Of a stretch of 64,000 bases of DNA, positions 46,310-55,681 are shown piece by piece. Source of the stretch: Herbaspirillum sp. 3R11 (GTDB lineage: Bacteria > Pseudomonadota > Gammaproteobacteria > Burkholderiales > Burkholderiaceae_D); assembly GCF_004563925.1 (NCBI RefSeq), contig NZ_SPNJ01000001.1, positions 248,001 through 312,000 of the forward strand. Direction: 5' to 3'. Numbering within the stretch: position 1 is the stretch's first letter; every line of letters starts with the position of its first letter. The translations under genes and the position numbers were made by a program. The notes beneath the pieces are model-generated. The model was not told where the DNA came from. It saw only the letters and a program-made list of their open reading frames with translations, and did not search any database.

Positions 46310-47434
46310 TCAAGCAAGCTCAAGCCAGCCTTCCTGATACCAGTTGTGGAAGGCCTCCAGCACATCTTTCGACGCCTTCGGGAGCGCCGTTTTGTCGAGT
46401 CGCCGTTCGTCCGCCAGCACGGTCAGCAGCGCCTTGTCGGCGCGTCCGACCGCAAACGACTCGCCGTTGATGAACAGGTGCTTGCCGCGATACAGCATCT
46501 GCGTTTTGCGTGAAAGCCTGATCCCGCGCTTGTTTGCGGCCTGCAGGAAGCGCGCCGGCGTGAGCGGCTTGTCGACCGGATCGAAGTAAGTGGTGGCCTT
46601 CGGTCCCGACAGATATTCGCCGAGGAAAATCGTGATGTCGTCGTCGGTGAAGCGCATCTTGTTGATTTCATCGGCCACGCGCGAGAGCAGTTGCTCCGGC
46701 AATTCGGCTGGGTGCTTGGCCGGCTCCAGCTCGGGATCGGCATAGCGGCCGGGCAGGTCGATCGAATCGGCCATGAATTGCAGGAAGGCCTCGCCCAGTT
46801 CCTGGAAAGCCGGCGCGCGGAAGCCGATCGAATAGGTCATGCACTCGCCGACCGCCACCCCGTCATGGGCATAATGCGGCGGCAGGTAGAGCATGTCGCC
46901 CGGTTCGAGCACGAATTCTTCCTCGCTCTTGAAGTTCTTCAGGATCTTCAGCGGCATGCCGTCCACCAGCGACAAATCCTTTTGCGCGCTGATGCGCCAG
47001 CGGCGTTGACCGTGCGCCTGCAACAGGAACACGTCATAGGAATCGAAATGCGGCCCGACGCCGCCGCCGTCGCTGGCGTAGCTGATCATCAGGTCGTCCA
47101 GGCGCGCATCGGGAATGAAGCGAAATTCGCGCAGCAGCGCGTCGGCGGCGTTTTCATGCAGGTTGACACCCTGAACCAGCAGGGTCCATTCCTTCTGCTT
47201 GAGCGGCGGCAGTTTGGCCAGCGGACCGTGGTCCATTTTCCAGTCCTTGCCGTTCTGCGTGATCAGGCGCGATTCGACGTCTTCACGACCGGCCAGGTCG
47301 AACAATTGCTGGCGCGTCAGCGGCGCCTGGAAACCGGGAATCGCCTGGCGGATCAGCAGGGGTTTCTTGTGCCAGTAATCGCGCAGGAAGGTGGCGGGGC
47401 TGATGCCGCCGAGCAAAGCGAGGGTATTTTTCAT
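46310..47434 (-). CDS. roxA: Ribosomal protein L16 arginine hydroxylase (cupin/JmjC-type oxygenase)
   Basis: A 374-residue 2-oxoglutarate/Fe(II) oxygenase of the YcfD/RoxA family that hydroxylates an arginine of ribosomal protein L16. The iron ligands are His129 and Asp131 (GPHFDSYDVF) and most likely His190 in PPHYAHDGVA, matching the HxD...H triad. ATG 47434 starts at the family N terminus (MKNTLALLGG); the frame continues upstream without homology. It is divergent from slyD. Confidence 0.93.
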   Translation of the reverse strand: MKNTLALLGGISPATFLRDYWHKKPLLIRQAIPGFQAPLTRQQLFDLAGREDVESRLITQNGKDWKMDHGPLAKLPPLKQKEWTLLVQGVNLHENAADALLREFRFIPDARLDDLMISYASDGGGVGPHFDSYDVFLLQAHGQRRWRISAQKDLSLVDGMPLKILKNFKSEEEFVLEPGDMLYLPPHYAHDGVAVGECMTYSIGFRAPAFQELGEAFLQFMADSIDLPGRYADPELEPAKHPAELPEQLLSRVADEINKMRFTDDDITIFLGEYLSGPKATTYFDPVDKPLTPARFLQAANKRGIRLSRKTQMLYRGKHLFINGESFAVGRADKALLTVLADERRLDKTALPKASKDVLEAFHNWYQEGWLELA

Positions 47435-47666
47435 GGCGTCATTATAGTCGTTGGGCGAGTGTTGGCCGCTGCGGCCTTTTGCCTGACAAAACATCCAAAC
47501 GGGTATAATTCGGGGTGCAGATTGCAGCGCATTCCAGCTTATGTCATGCCTTCTCGGGGCCACCGCAGCAAGGCCCCGCACCAACCGCAAGCGCAGGCAG
47601 TTCTTTTCACCTGCTGTAACCGATAACACAGCCTACCAGCTATACCGCCATACGAAAGGGGCATAC

Positions 47667-48221
47667 ATGAAGATTGCCAAAAATACCGTAGTTTCCGTCA
47701 ACTACAAGCTCTCCGACGCCCAGGGCGTACTGATCGAAGAAAGCCGCGACCCGATGGTTTACCTCCACGGCGGCTACGAAAATACTCTGCCGAAGATCGA
47801 GGAAGCATTGGACGGCAAGGAAGCCGGCTACACCGTCTCGATCCAGGTCGAACCGGTCGACGCTTTCGGCGAATACGATGCCGAACTGGTCAAGATTGAA
47901 CCGAAGAATCGCCTGCCGTCGCCGATCGAAGTCGGCATGCAGTTCGAAGGTTCGCCGGATGACGAAAACGAATCATCGGTGGTGTTCACCGTGACCGAAA
48001 TCGCCGACGACAAGGTCGTCCTGGACGGCAACCATCCGTTGGCAGGCATCGCCTTGCGCTTCGATCTGAGCGTCTCCGAAGTACGCGCCGCCACCGAAGA
48101 AGAAGTGCAGCACCAGCACGTACACGGTCCGCACGGCCACCATGGACACGATCACGGTCACGATCATGGCGACGATGAAGGCGACGAAGGCGATCACTTC
48201 CGCAGCCATCCTGTGCATTGA
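47667..48221 (+). CDS. slyD: SlyD-type FKBP peptidyl-prolyl isomerase
   Basis: A 184-residue cytoplasmic PPIase/chaperone. The FKBP half (VVSVNYKLSDAQGVLIEES) is interrupted by the insert-in-flap chaperone domain (about residues 68-120). The C terminus is a metal-binding tail very rich in His (HQHVHGPHGHHGHDHGHDHG), in E. coli used for nickel delivery to hydrogenase. ATG 47667 has an AAGGGG Shine-Dalgarno. Closed by an intrinsic terminator. Confidence 0.95.
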   Translation: MKIAKNTVVSVNYKLSDAQGVLIEESRDPMVYLHGGYENTLPKIEEALDGKEAGYTVSIQVEPVDAFGEYDAELVKIEPKNRLPSPIEVGMQFEGSPDDENESSVVFTVTEIADDKVVLDGNHPLAGIALRFDLSVSEVRAATEEEVQHQHVHGPHGHHGHDHGHDHGDDEGDEGDHFRSHPVH

Positions 48222-48244
48222 TTCGACTTGCATCAGCCTCAATG

Positions 48245-48272
48245 AAAAACGCAGCCGTGGCTGCGTTTTTTT
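48245..48272 (+). terminator. Intrinsic terminator after slyD
   Basis: AAAAACGCAGCC and GGCTGCGTTTTTTT form a short GC stem (48250-48265, tight apical loop) flanked by A and T runs. Confidence 0.85.
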
Positions 48273-48308
48273 ATGTCTGCGCTATGCGTGCTCGTCGCCT
48301 GTGCGAGT

Positions 48309-49256
48309 TCACTGAGACGGCGGCGTCGCTCGCGCCGCCTTGGAAGAATCGCTCAATGTGAACAGCGCCGCATTGCCGCTGTCGACCGCGAATTTCGACC
48401 AGCCCGAGGCCACGCCGATGCTGCCCAGGTTGCGACGCCAGACGATGCCGGCGTTGGATTCGTCCTTCAGGGTCTCGCCATGCACCAGCAAGATCTTGCC
48501 CTTGAACGTCGCCGCCAGCGTGGTGATGCGCTGGCGCGTTTCGGCAAAACCGTCGCGCTGACCGCGCAGAAGGAAAGGGCGTTGGCTGGGTTGCGCCAGC
48601 GGATTGCCGTCGGTGAACAGCACGATGCCGGCCAGCTTCTTTTGCGCGGCGAAGGTGAATATCCGTTGCAGCCAGTCCTTGTTGGCAATCAGGCGGTCTT
48701 CGAATTCGCTGTTGCGGCCGCCATCCTGAAGGAAGTGATTATTGGCGGCCGGCAGGTTGACGGTGGCGAACAGCACGTTGCCGAATTCCCAGCGCGCGTT
48801 TTCGGTATAGCTGCGGAATTTCGGTGTGACCGACTGGCGAAACAGCGGCACCTTGCTGGCGCCGAATGAGAATTCATCAGGAAAGAACAAGTCGCGCACC
48901 TGGTTCAGCCGCTCGATTGCTACGGAACCGTTCTTGTTGCGGCAGCCGACCCAGTCGCTGGCGGCAAGCGACACGATGACGCCGTTCTCGGCTTCCTTGA
49001 GCAGATCGCGGCGCGCGCTGTACAGCGCATCGCTGCACGGCTCCGATGCGGATTTGATGCCGTTGACGACGACGAAGGCGAGATTGTCGGCGTCGCTTTC
49101 GTCCAATGCGCGGCGCAGTACACCTTCGTCAGGACTCCCGGAAAACGAATGCCCGATCACGCCGAAATGGAAGCTGTCCTGCGCCCACGATGCCGGTGCT
49201 ACGCACAAGGCGCTTCCCAGCAGGGCAACGGATAGCAGCTTCCTCATGCGCGTCAT
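48309..49256 (-). CDS. Exported protein of unknown function, possibly a degenerate metallophosphoesterase
   Basis: A 315-residue protein with a Sec signal (cleavage near SWAQ, residue 26). Its start ATG overlaps the mutS stop in an ATGA (49256-49253), so translation is probably coupled to mutS; an ATG three codons in is possible. Several blocks recall secreted calcineurin-like phosphoesterases: [21 protein letters not shown], an SDWVGC segment, [26 protein letters not shown] and [10 protein letters not shown]. The metal ligands expected there (DxH, GD, GN-H/E) are not present, so it may be a pseudo-enzyme. Fold assignment is inference. Confidence 0.7.
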   Translation of the reverse strand: MTRMRKLLSVALLGSALCVAPASWAQDSFHFGVIGHSFSGSPDEGVLRRALDESDADNLAFVVVNGIKSASEPCSDALYSARRDLLKEAENGVIVSLAASDWVGCRNKNGSVAIERLNQVRDLFFPDEFSFGASKVPLFRQSVTPKFRSYTENARWEFGNVLFATVNLPAANNHFLQDGGRNSEFEDRLIANKDWLQRIFTFAAQKKLAGIVLFTDGNPLAQPSQRPFLLRGQRDGFAETRQRITTLAATFKGKILLVHGETLKDESNAGIVWRRNLGSIGVASGWSKFAVDSGNAALFTLSDSSKAARATPPSQ

Positions 49257-51949
49257 GCGCCGTCGCCCAACTGCTTCAGGCGATACAGGGCGTCCAGCGC
49301 CTGCCGCGGCGTCATGGCGTCGGGATCGATATCTGCCAGCGCATCAGCGACTGCTTGTGCCAGCGGATCAACCGGTGCAGACGACGCTGCATGCACATCG
49401 TCATCGTCGGCGCGCGCCGGTGCGCTGAACAGGTCGAACTGCGGCGTGGTCTGAACCGATTGCGCTTCCAGCGCCGCCAGATGCTTGCGCGCCGCGCGGA
49501 TCACCGGCGTCGGCACGCCCGCCAGTTGCGCCACCTGCAAGCCGTAGCTTTGCGATGCCGGACCGGGCTGGACCGCATGCAGGAACACGATGCTGTCCTT
49601 GTGCTCGACCGCCGACAGGTGGACGTTGGAAGCAGTCGGATGCACCTCCGGCAATTGCGTCAGTTCGAAATAGTGAGTGGCGAACAGCGTGAAGCTGCGC
49701 GTCGCGTCGATCAGGTGCTTGGCGATGGCCCAGGCCAATGCCAGGCCATCGAAGGTCGAGGTGCCGCGGCCGACTTCATCCATCAGCACCAGCGAATTCT
49801 CGGTGGCGTTGTTGAGGATGGAGGCCGACTCCGTCATCTCCACCATGAAGGTCGAACGACCGCCGGCCAGATCGTCGGCGGCGCCGATACGCGTGAAGAT
49901 GCGGTCGATCGGACCGATCGTCGCGCTGGTGGCCGGCACGAAGCTGCCGACGTAGGCCAGCAGCGTGATCAGCGCCACCTGGCGCATGAAGGTCGATTTA
50001 CCGCCCATGTTGGGGCCGGTGATCAGCAACAGTTTGCGTTCGGAGGTGAAGGCGCAGTCGTTGGCGATGAAGCGTTCGATCTGGTTTTCCACCACCGGAT
50101 GGCGGCCTTGTTCAATCACGATGGTCGGCTCGGTCACCAACTGCGGTGCGCACCAGTTGTTGCGTGCGGCGTGGTCGGCCAGCGCCACCAGCGTATCGAG
50201 CTGGGCCAGCGCATGGGCGATGGCCTGCAGCGTCACGATGTGTGGCGACAGGTCTTGCAGCAATTGTTCGTAGAGGAATTTCTCGCGCGACAGCGCGCGT
50301 TCCTGCGCCGACAAGGCCTTGTCTTCGAAGGCCTTCAGTTCCGGCGTGATGTAGCGCTCGGCGTTCTTGAGCGTCTGGCGGCGGCGGTAGTCGTCCGGCA
50401 CCTTGTCGGTCTGGCCGTGCGTGACTTCGATGTAGAAGCCGTGCACCTTGTTGTATTCGACGCGCAGGTTGGCGATGCCGGTGCGGGCGCGTTCGCGCGT
50501 TTCGAGATCGATCAGGAACTGGCCGGCGTTTTCCGACAGGCCGCGCAACTCATCCAGGTCGGCGTCGAAGCCGCGTGCGATGACGCCACCGTCGCGCACC
50601 ATCGCGGCCGGTTCCAGCATGATCGAGCGTTCCAGCAAGTCCAGGCATTCGGTCGGCGTCGCCAGCGCGTCGTGCAGATCCAGCAGCAGCGGCGCATCGG
50701 CGTCGCGGCTGCACATCGCCACGTAATTGCGCAGCGAACCGAGTTGTTGCAAGCCGCCGCGCAGGCCTGCCAGGTCGCGCGGCCGCGCCGACAGCAGCGC
50801 GATGCGCGTGGTGATGCGTTCGATGTCCGGCACCGCCGCCAATGTTGCCGACAGGCCCGAGCAGGCATCGGTGCGCATCAGCGCGTTGATCGCCGCATGA
50901 CGCGCGCGGGCTACTTTTTGATCACGGCGCGCATGATGCAGCCAGTGACGCAGCAGGCGCGAACCCATCGCCGTGCGGCAATGGTCGAGCAGCGAGAACA
51001 GTGTCGGCGCCAGCGCGCTGGCATCCTGCGCGCGGATGGTTTCGGTCAGTTCCAGGTTGCGGCGGGTGGAGGCGTCGAGGCCGATGAATTCGTTTTCCGA
51101 TTCCACCGTCAGCGCGCGCACATGCTGCAAGCCCTTGCCTTGCGTCGACTGCGCATAGCGCAGCAGTGCGCCGCCGGCGCCGATGGCGGCGCTCATGCCT
51201 TCCGCGCCGAAGCCGTTTAACGTAGCGACCGACAATTGATCGAGCAAGGCCTTCTGGCCGCTCGGCTGGTCGAAATGCCAGTCCGGCACCGTGGTCGGTT
51301 TGCCGCTGAGGAGATGCGCATAAGCGGCTTCCTCACTGTCGCCGATCAGCGTTTCGGCCGGCGAGATGCGTTCCAGTTCCTGTTTCAGGCGCGCTTCCAG
51401 CAAGGCCGGCTCGGCGCTGAACTCCATGAGCTTCAATGCGCCGCTGGCCATCGACAGCCAGGCCAGGCCGACGGTGACGGTCTTGCGTTGTTTGCTGGAG
51501 GCGACGTTGACGGCCAGCAGCGGACGTTCTGATTTTTCGGGCAGCAAGTCAGAGTCGGTCAGCGTGCCCGGCGTGATCACGCGCACCACCTTGCGTTCGA
51601 CCGGTCCCTTGCTGGTGGCCGGGTCGCCGATCTGTTCGCAGATCGCCACCGACTCGCCCAGCTTGATCAGCTTGACCAGATACTGGTCGACGGAGTGGAA
51701 GGGAATCCCCGCCATCTTGATCGGCGAGCCGTTCGACGAGCCGCGCTGGGTCAGGGTGATGCCCATCAGGCGCGAGGCTTTTTCAGCGTCGTCGAAGAAC
51801 AGTTCGTAGAAGTCGCCCATGCGGTAGAACACCAGCGTGGTCGGATACTCCGCCTTGATGCGCAGGTACTGGACCATCATGGGAGTGTGCTTCTCGCCGC
51901 CGGCGCTGCCGGGATCGGATTCAACGGTGGATTTCAAGTGTTTGGTCAT
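49253..51949 (-). CDS. mutS: DNA mismatch repair protein MutS
   Basis: An 898-residue mismatch-recognition ATPase. The mismatch-wedging Phe-x-Glu is Phe47-Tyr48-Glu49 (GDFYELFF). The core, clamp and ATPase domains are complete, with Walker [14 protein letters not shown], Walker B region [16 protein letters not shown] and a switch His in FATHYFEL. The C-terminal region ends with an Ala/Asp-rich linker and a tetramerisation-type helix ([14 protein letters not shown]). It is about 45 residues longer than the E. coli protein. The next gene overlaps its stop. Confidence 0.98.
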   Translation of the reverse strand: MTKHLKSTVESDPGSAGGEKHTPMMVQYLRIKAEYPTTLVFYRMGDFYELFFDDAEKASRLMGITLTQRGSSNGSPIKMAGIPFHSVDQYLVKLIKLGESVAICEQIGDPATSKGPVERKVVRVITPGTLTDSDLLPEKSERPLLAVNVASSKQRKTVTVGLAWLSMASGALKLMEFSAEPALLEARLKQELERISPAETLIGDSEEAAYAHLLSGKPTTVPDWHFDQPSGQKALLDQLSVATLNGFGAEGMSAAIGAGGALLRYAQSTQGKGLQHVRALTVESENEFIGLDASTRRNLELTETIRAQDASALAPTLFSLLDHCRTAMGSRLLRHWLHHARRDQKVARARHAAINALMRTDACSGLSATLAAVPDIERITTRIALLSARPRDLAGLRGGLQQLGSLRNYVAMCSRDADAPLLLDLHDALATPTECLDLLERSIMLEPAAMVRDGGVIARGFDADLDELRGLSENAGQFLIDLETRERARTGIANLRVEYNKVHGFYIEVTHGQTDKVPDDYRRRQTLKNAERYITPELKAFEDKALSAQERALSREKFLYEQLLQDLSPHIVTLQAIAHALAQLDTLVALADHAARNNWCAPQLVTEPTIVIEQGRHPVVENQIERFIANDCAFTSERKLLLITGPNMGGKSTFMRQVALITLLAYVGSFVPATSATIGPIDRIFTRIGAADDLAGGRSTFMVEMTESASILNNATENSLVLMDEVGRGTSTFDGLALAWAIAKHLIDATRSFTLFATHYFELTQLPEVHPTASNVHLSAVEHKDSIVFLHAVQPGPASQSYGLQVAQLAGVPTPVIRAARKHLAALEAQSVQTTPQFDLFSAPARADDDDVHAASSAPVDPLAQAVADALADIDPDAMTPRQALDALYRLKQLGDGA

Positions 51950-52186
51950 TCAGTCAATTGCCGCCGCCGCTTCAGTCGGAAGGGCGTCGTCTTGCGAGTT
52001 TTCGGGGTTCTGGCGATCTGCCATTTTACCGCGTGCAGGAGCGATGAGCCGAAATGGGGCCTCTCCCGGTCCGGGGATTAACTTGATTGTCTGTTTTTCG
52101 TATGTTGTGCCGACGAAAGAAATAATGAAACATATTTGTTAATATTCAGTAGAGAACGTAATTTTAATAACGACTATTGAGTTCGA

Positions 52187-54010
52187 ATGAAAATTATAAA
52201 AAAGGTAACAATTAGATACTTCCGATCCATTTATACGGCTTCGATTAACGATTGCGCCGAGTTAAATGTGATATCGGGGCGCAATGACTGCGGGAAGTCA
52301 AACACACTTCGAGCTCTAAATCTATTTTTTAATCAACAAACGGACTGGAAGAGAGAGCTTTCTTTCTACGAAGATTTTTCCGTCCAACGATTGGATAGCG
52401 TCCGAAAAGAGTCAGTTAAGGGAAAGCAGTTCATTTCTGTGGAAATTGAATTTGAGCGACCCTCAACTTACTCCGCTAGCTTGCCAGAGACATTTTCAGT
52501 TACTCGCACTTGGTATCGGGACAGTGCGCAGTACGAAGAACGAAATAATTTGGATTCTTCAGCTGTGATAAATAAATTGCCTTCCAAATTGGCAACCGCA
52601 AAAAGGGCCTTGCAAGCTTTCCTCAATCGAATCCAATACGAGTATGTTCCAGCAATCAAGGACCGTCCATACACCTTGCATCTGCTTGCAAGGCTTCAAA
52701 AAAACATGCTTGATCTGGAAGGCCCTCAATCTGCTAGCTTGACCAGAATAGTCAAGACGATGTCCGATACGATGAGAAAGCAAGTCGCTGAGCTTAATAG
52801 CGAGTTCAAGAGTGCGACAGGGCTGTCTGCTGGATTTAAATCTCCTACGGAAATGTCCGCACTTTTCCATGCTTTTAATGTTGTGACAGACAGCAATACC
52901 GATCAACCGATCGCATTGCAGGCTCGCGGAGATGGGATTCAGGCGCGATACCTGTCTTCTGTACTTTACGCGTTGGCATCTCAAAGTAGGCGTTTCTTCA
53001 TTTGGGGGTTTGAAGAACCTGAAAATTCGTTGGAAATGGGAGCTACGGAGAAACTCGCGAAAGAGTTTTCAACTCTGTACGCTAAAAAGAGCCAGATTTT
53101 TCTCACGACCCATTCGCCGGCTTTTATTTCTCTGGAAGGCGCGCACGTAGCAAGATTCCGAACGTTTCAGGACGATTACCGTACTCAATTGGTAAATCTA
53201 GATGGGAAAGGAAAGAACTTTGAACATATGGAGTCATTGGAACGCGAATTGGGAATGTTGCAAATCCAAGAAAAAATTCACCAGATTTATGCTGCTCAAA
53301 TTGCCGAATTTCATGATCTTCAAAAGATAAAAGAAAAAATTCATGCGGAGCTCAGAAGTTCGAAATTACCGCTGGTTTTGGTAGAAGGAAAAAGCGACAA
53401 ACTCATTATTGATACTGCTTGGGAGAAGTTATATAAAAAGCCTATGCCCTTCAAAGTAAGGGTGGCAGATCCTGCAGGAGACGGAGGGACCGGGGGCGCC
53501 GGTATGCTGGCAAAGACTATTGAGAGCGTACATCCTGACGACGGCAGAAAGTGTATTGCTATATTTGATCAAGATCATGAAGGAATTAAAAGCTTCCAAG
53601 GTTTGAGTAAAAACTTCACTCTTTTGTCTGCTTTCAATGATTGCAAAGTTCATAAGAACAAGCATTCATATGTATTCCTTTTACCTGCGCCGTCATATCG
53701 TTCGGACTATGTCGATGCGCAAAATCATATGATCGAATACATGTTTGATGACCATGCCTTGGGAACAAAACATAGAGGAAGGGGACTGACCTTCTCTCAA
53801 GGAGAGGCCGCACTATTAGTAAACGGGAAAAAAATAAAGATCACGCAGTCACAACAACTCCAGCTAGGTTTCGAACTTTTACAGCATCGAGTTATCATTT
53901 CTGGCAAAGATACTTTCTCGGAGACGATTGTTCCTAAACTGGAAGCAGATGCTTTTGCAGGTTTTGTCCCATTGTTTGAACTGATAGGTAATTTGTTGTC
54001 GCTAGAGTAA
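52187..54010 (+). CDS. OLD-family ATP-dependent endonuclease (ABC-type ATPase + TOPRIM), probably acquired
   Basis: A 607-residue protein with an N-terminal RecF/SMC-like ATPase and a C-terminal TOPRIM nuclease. Walker A is GRNDCGKSN (residues 31-39), with a signature-like RGDGIQ at 247-252, a Walker B region FFIWGFEEPEN (270-280) and a switch His in TTHSP (307-311). The TOPRIM residues are Glu400 in LVLVEGKSD and DQD at 461-463 (IAIFDQDHEG). Related proteins include P2 Old and GajA of Gabija. No UvrD-like gajB or toxin partner is adjacent, so this looks like a stand-alone (class 1) OLD. The gene is conspicuously AT-rich with AT-ending codons, unlike all neighbours, which argues for horizontal transfer. 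A role in phage exclusion is likely but unproven. Confidence 0.88.
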   Translation: MKIIKKVTIRYFRSIYTASINDCAELNVISGRNDCGKSNTLRALNLFFNQQTDWKRELSFYEDFSVQRLDSVRKESVKGKQFISVEIEFERPSTYSASLPETFSVTRTWYRDSAQYEERNNLDSSAVINKLPSKLATAKRALQAFLNRIQYEYVPAIKDRPYTLHLLARLQKNMLDLEGPQSASLTRIVKTMSDTMRKQVAELNSEFKSATGLSAGFKSPTEMSALFHAFNVVTDSNTDQPIALQARGDGIQARYLSSVLYALASQSRRFFIWGFEEPENSLEMGATEKLAKEFSTLYAKKSQIFLTTHSPAFISLEGAHVARFRTFQDDYRTQLVNLDGKGKNFEHMESLERELGMLQIQEKIHQIYAAQIAEFHDLQKIKEKIHAELRSSKLPLVLVEGKSDKLIIDTAWEKLYKKPMPFKVRVADPAGDGGTGGAGMLAKTIESVHPDDGRKCIAIFDQDHEGIKSFQGLSKNFTLLSAFNDCKVHKNKHSYVFLLPAPSYRSDYVDAQNHMIEYMFDDHALGTKHRGRGLTFSQGEAALLVNGKKIKITQSQQLQLGFELLQHRVIISGKDTFSETIVPKLEADAFAGFVPLFELIGNLLSLE

Positions 54011-54040
54011 AGATCGGTAGTCAATATTTTCGTCAAATCT

Positions 54041-54064
54041 TTGATCGGAAATTTTTTCGATCAA
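54041..54064 (+). terminator. AT-rich hairpin after the OLD gene
   Basis: TTGATCG (54041-54047) pairs with CGATCAA (54058-54064) around an A/T-rich loop, 30 bp after the stop codon. The composition matches the OLD gene, so it probably came with it. It is weak as a terminator. Confidence 0.4.
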
Positions 54065-54091
54065 CCCCAGATGACGGACTTTAATAAGTCT

Positions 54092-54124
54092 AAAAAAGGG
54101 CGAACCGCTCGCACGGCCCGCCCC
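54092..54124 (-). terminator. Terminator of the guaD transcript
   Basis: On the minus strand a GC-rich stem (GGGCGGGCCGT / GCGGTTCGCCC, with wobble pairs) is followed by six T's, 29 bp after the guaD stop codon. It marks the native GC-rich sequence resuming after the AT-rich insert. Confidence 0.75.
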
Positions 54125-54152
54125 AAACTCCTCAAAAAACCTGAAGCGCGTT

Positions 54153-55451
54153 TCAGCGCGTATGCACGCAAGCCCCGGCTGAATACGTCGCCGCAATTGC
54201 GCGGTCGTCAGCCAGGATTGCCAGGGCAAACAGTTGTTCTTCCAGACTCTCTGTGGTGGCGCTGCGGCGCGCCAGCAGCGGCGTGCATTTCGGATCGAGC
54301 ACGATGAAGTCGGCGTCGCAGCCGGCGGCGAAGTTGCCGATCTTGCCTTCCAGCTGCAGGGCGCGTGCACCGCCCAGCGTCGCCAGGTAGAACATGCGCT
54401 GCGCCGAAAGATGCGTACCGGCCATGCGGCCGACCTTGTACAGCTCATTCATCGTCTGCAACATCGAGAAGCTGGTGCCGCCGCCCACATCGGTCGCCAG
54501 CGATACCGGCATGCGCAGCTTGTCGGCGTTGGCAAAGTCGAACAGGCCGCTGCCGAGGAACAGGTTGGAGGTCGGGCATACAGTCGCCACCGATTGCGTC
54601 GCCGCCATGCGCGCGCGGTCGGCGTCGTCCAGCCAGATGCAGTGCGCATACAGCGCGCGCTCGCGCATCAGGCCGTATTGATCGTAGACGTCGAGATAGC
54701 TGCGGGCGTCAGGGAACAGTTCCTTGACCCATTGCACTTCATCGGTGTTTTCGGCGACGTGGGTCTGGATGTAGGTGTCCGGATATTGCGTCGCCAGCTC
54801 ACCGGCCAGCTTCAGCTGTTGCGGCGTCGAGGTCGGCGCAAAGCGCACCGTGATCGCGTAGTGCTGGCGGCCCTTGTTGTGCCAGCGCTGGATCAGTTCT
54901 TCGGTCTCGCGCGCGCCGCTCTCGGCGGTGTCGCGCAGGAAGTCCGGCGCGTTGCGATCCATCAGGCATTTGCCGGCCACCATGCGCAGGTTCAGTTCGC
55001 TGCTGCGGCTGAAGAAGGCATCGACCGATTGCGGATGCACGGTGCAATACACGGCGGCCGTAGTGGTGCCGTTGCGCAGCAGTTCAGCCAGGAAAAAGTC
55101 GGCCACTTCACTCGCATGTTCGCCGCTTTCGAAACGACGCTCGGCCGGGAAGGTGTACGTGTTCAGCCACGGCAGCAGGCCCGGCGCGGGCGAGCCGATG
55201 ATGTCGGTTTGCGGATAGTGGACGTGGGTGTCGATGAAGCCGGGCGTGATGATCTTGCCGCGATAGTCGAGCGGCACGCAATCAGGGGGCAGGGTGGCGG
55301 CCAGCTTGCTGTAGTCGCCGGCGGCGACGATTTTTCCATCGGAGACGATCAGCAGGCCGTCGCTATGCCATTGCGTGGCGCGTTCGTCGAAGGCGGGATC
55401 GTTGCGGAAATGGAGCAGGCTGGCGCGATAGGCTTGCACGTGGGAAGTCAT
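54153..55451 (-). CDS. guaD: Guanine deaminase
   Basis: A 432-residue amidohydrolase converting guanine to xanthine and ammonia, the feed to xanthine dehydrogenase. Metal ligands appear in PGFIDTHVHYPQTD (HxH), the QTHVAENTDEV His, ALYAHCIWL and the late Asp in SLATDVGGGTS. The signature substrate block LPWLNTYTFPAERRF is typical of GuaD. It is last in the xdh transcript direction; the palindromic repeat copy 3 lies between xdhC and guaD, 22 bp before the ATG. Confidence 0.96.
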   Translation of the reverse strand: MTSHVQAYRASLLHFRNDPAFDERATQWHSDGLLIVSDGKIVAAGDYSKLAATLPPDCVPLDYRGKIITPGFIDTHVHYPQTDIIGSPAPGLLPWLNTYTFPAERRFESGEHASEVADFFLAELLRNGTTTAAVYCTVHPQSVDAFFSRSSELNLRMVAGKCLMDRNAPDFLRDTAESGARETEELIQRWHNKGRQHYAITVRFAPTSTPQQLKLAGELATQYPDTYIQTHVAENTDEVQWVKELFPDARSYLDVYDQYGLMRERALYAHCIWLDDADRARMAATQSVATVCPTSNLFLGSGLFDFANADKLRMPVSLATDVGGGTSFSMLQTMNELYKVGRMAGTHLSAQRMFYLATLGGARALQLEGKIGNFAAGCDADFIVLDPKCTPLLARRSATTESLEEQLFALAILADDRAIAATYSAGACVHTR

Positions 55452-55473
55452 GGGTAATCCTTAATCTTGGCTC

Positions 55474-55615
55474 AAACCTGCTCAATGTCTTACTGCGAGG
55501 CCGTGATCTGGCAGCGTACGGTGCTCGGAATCCTCATGTACTTCAGTACATTCCGGTTCCTGCGCTCCGGGCGCTACCAGCTGACGACCTCTCGCTACAG
55601 ACCTTGAACAGGTTT
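55474..55615 (+). repeat. 142-bp imperfect palindromic repeat, copy 3
   Basis: Same orientation as copy 1. Ends are AAACCTG (55474-55480) and CAGGTTT (55609-55615); the apex is TGTACT-TC-AGTACA (55537-55550). This is the most diverged copy, but many of its differences are paired across the two arms. It lies 66 bp beyond the xdhC stop and 22 bp before the guaD start, both on the minus strand. Confidence 0.9.
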
Positions 55616-55681
55616 CTTGATAACTAAATGATACTAGTATGGGATGGAACAGATGCTGCTGAGGCGACGGTCCGGTTGTCC

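Noticed and set aside
52187..54010. Gabija system
   Set aside because: The OLD-type nuclease resembles GajA in architecture, but the UvrD-like GajB gene is absent on both sides; the neighbours are mutS and guaD.
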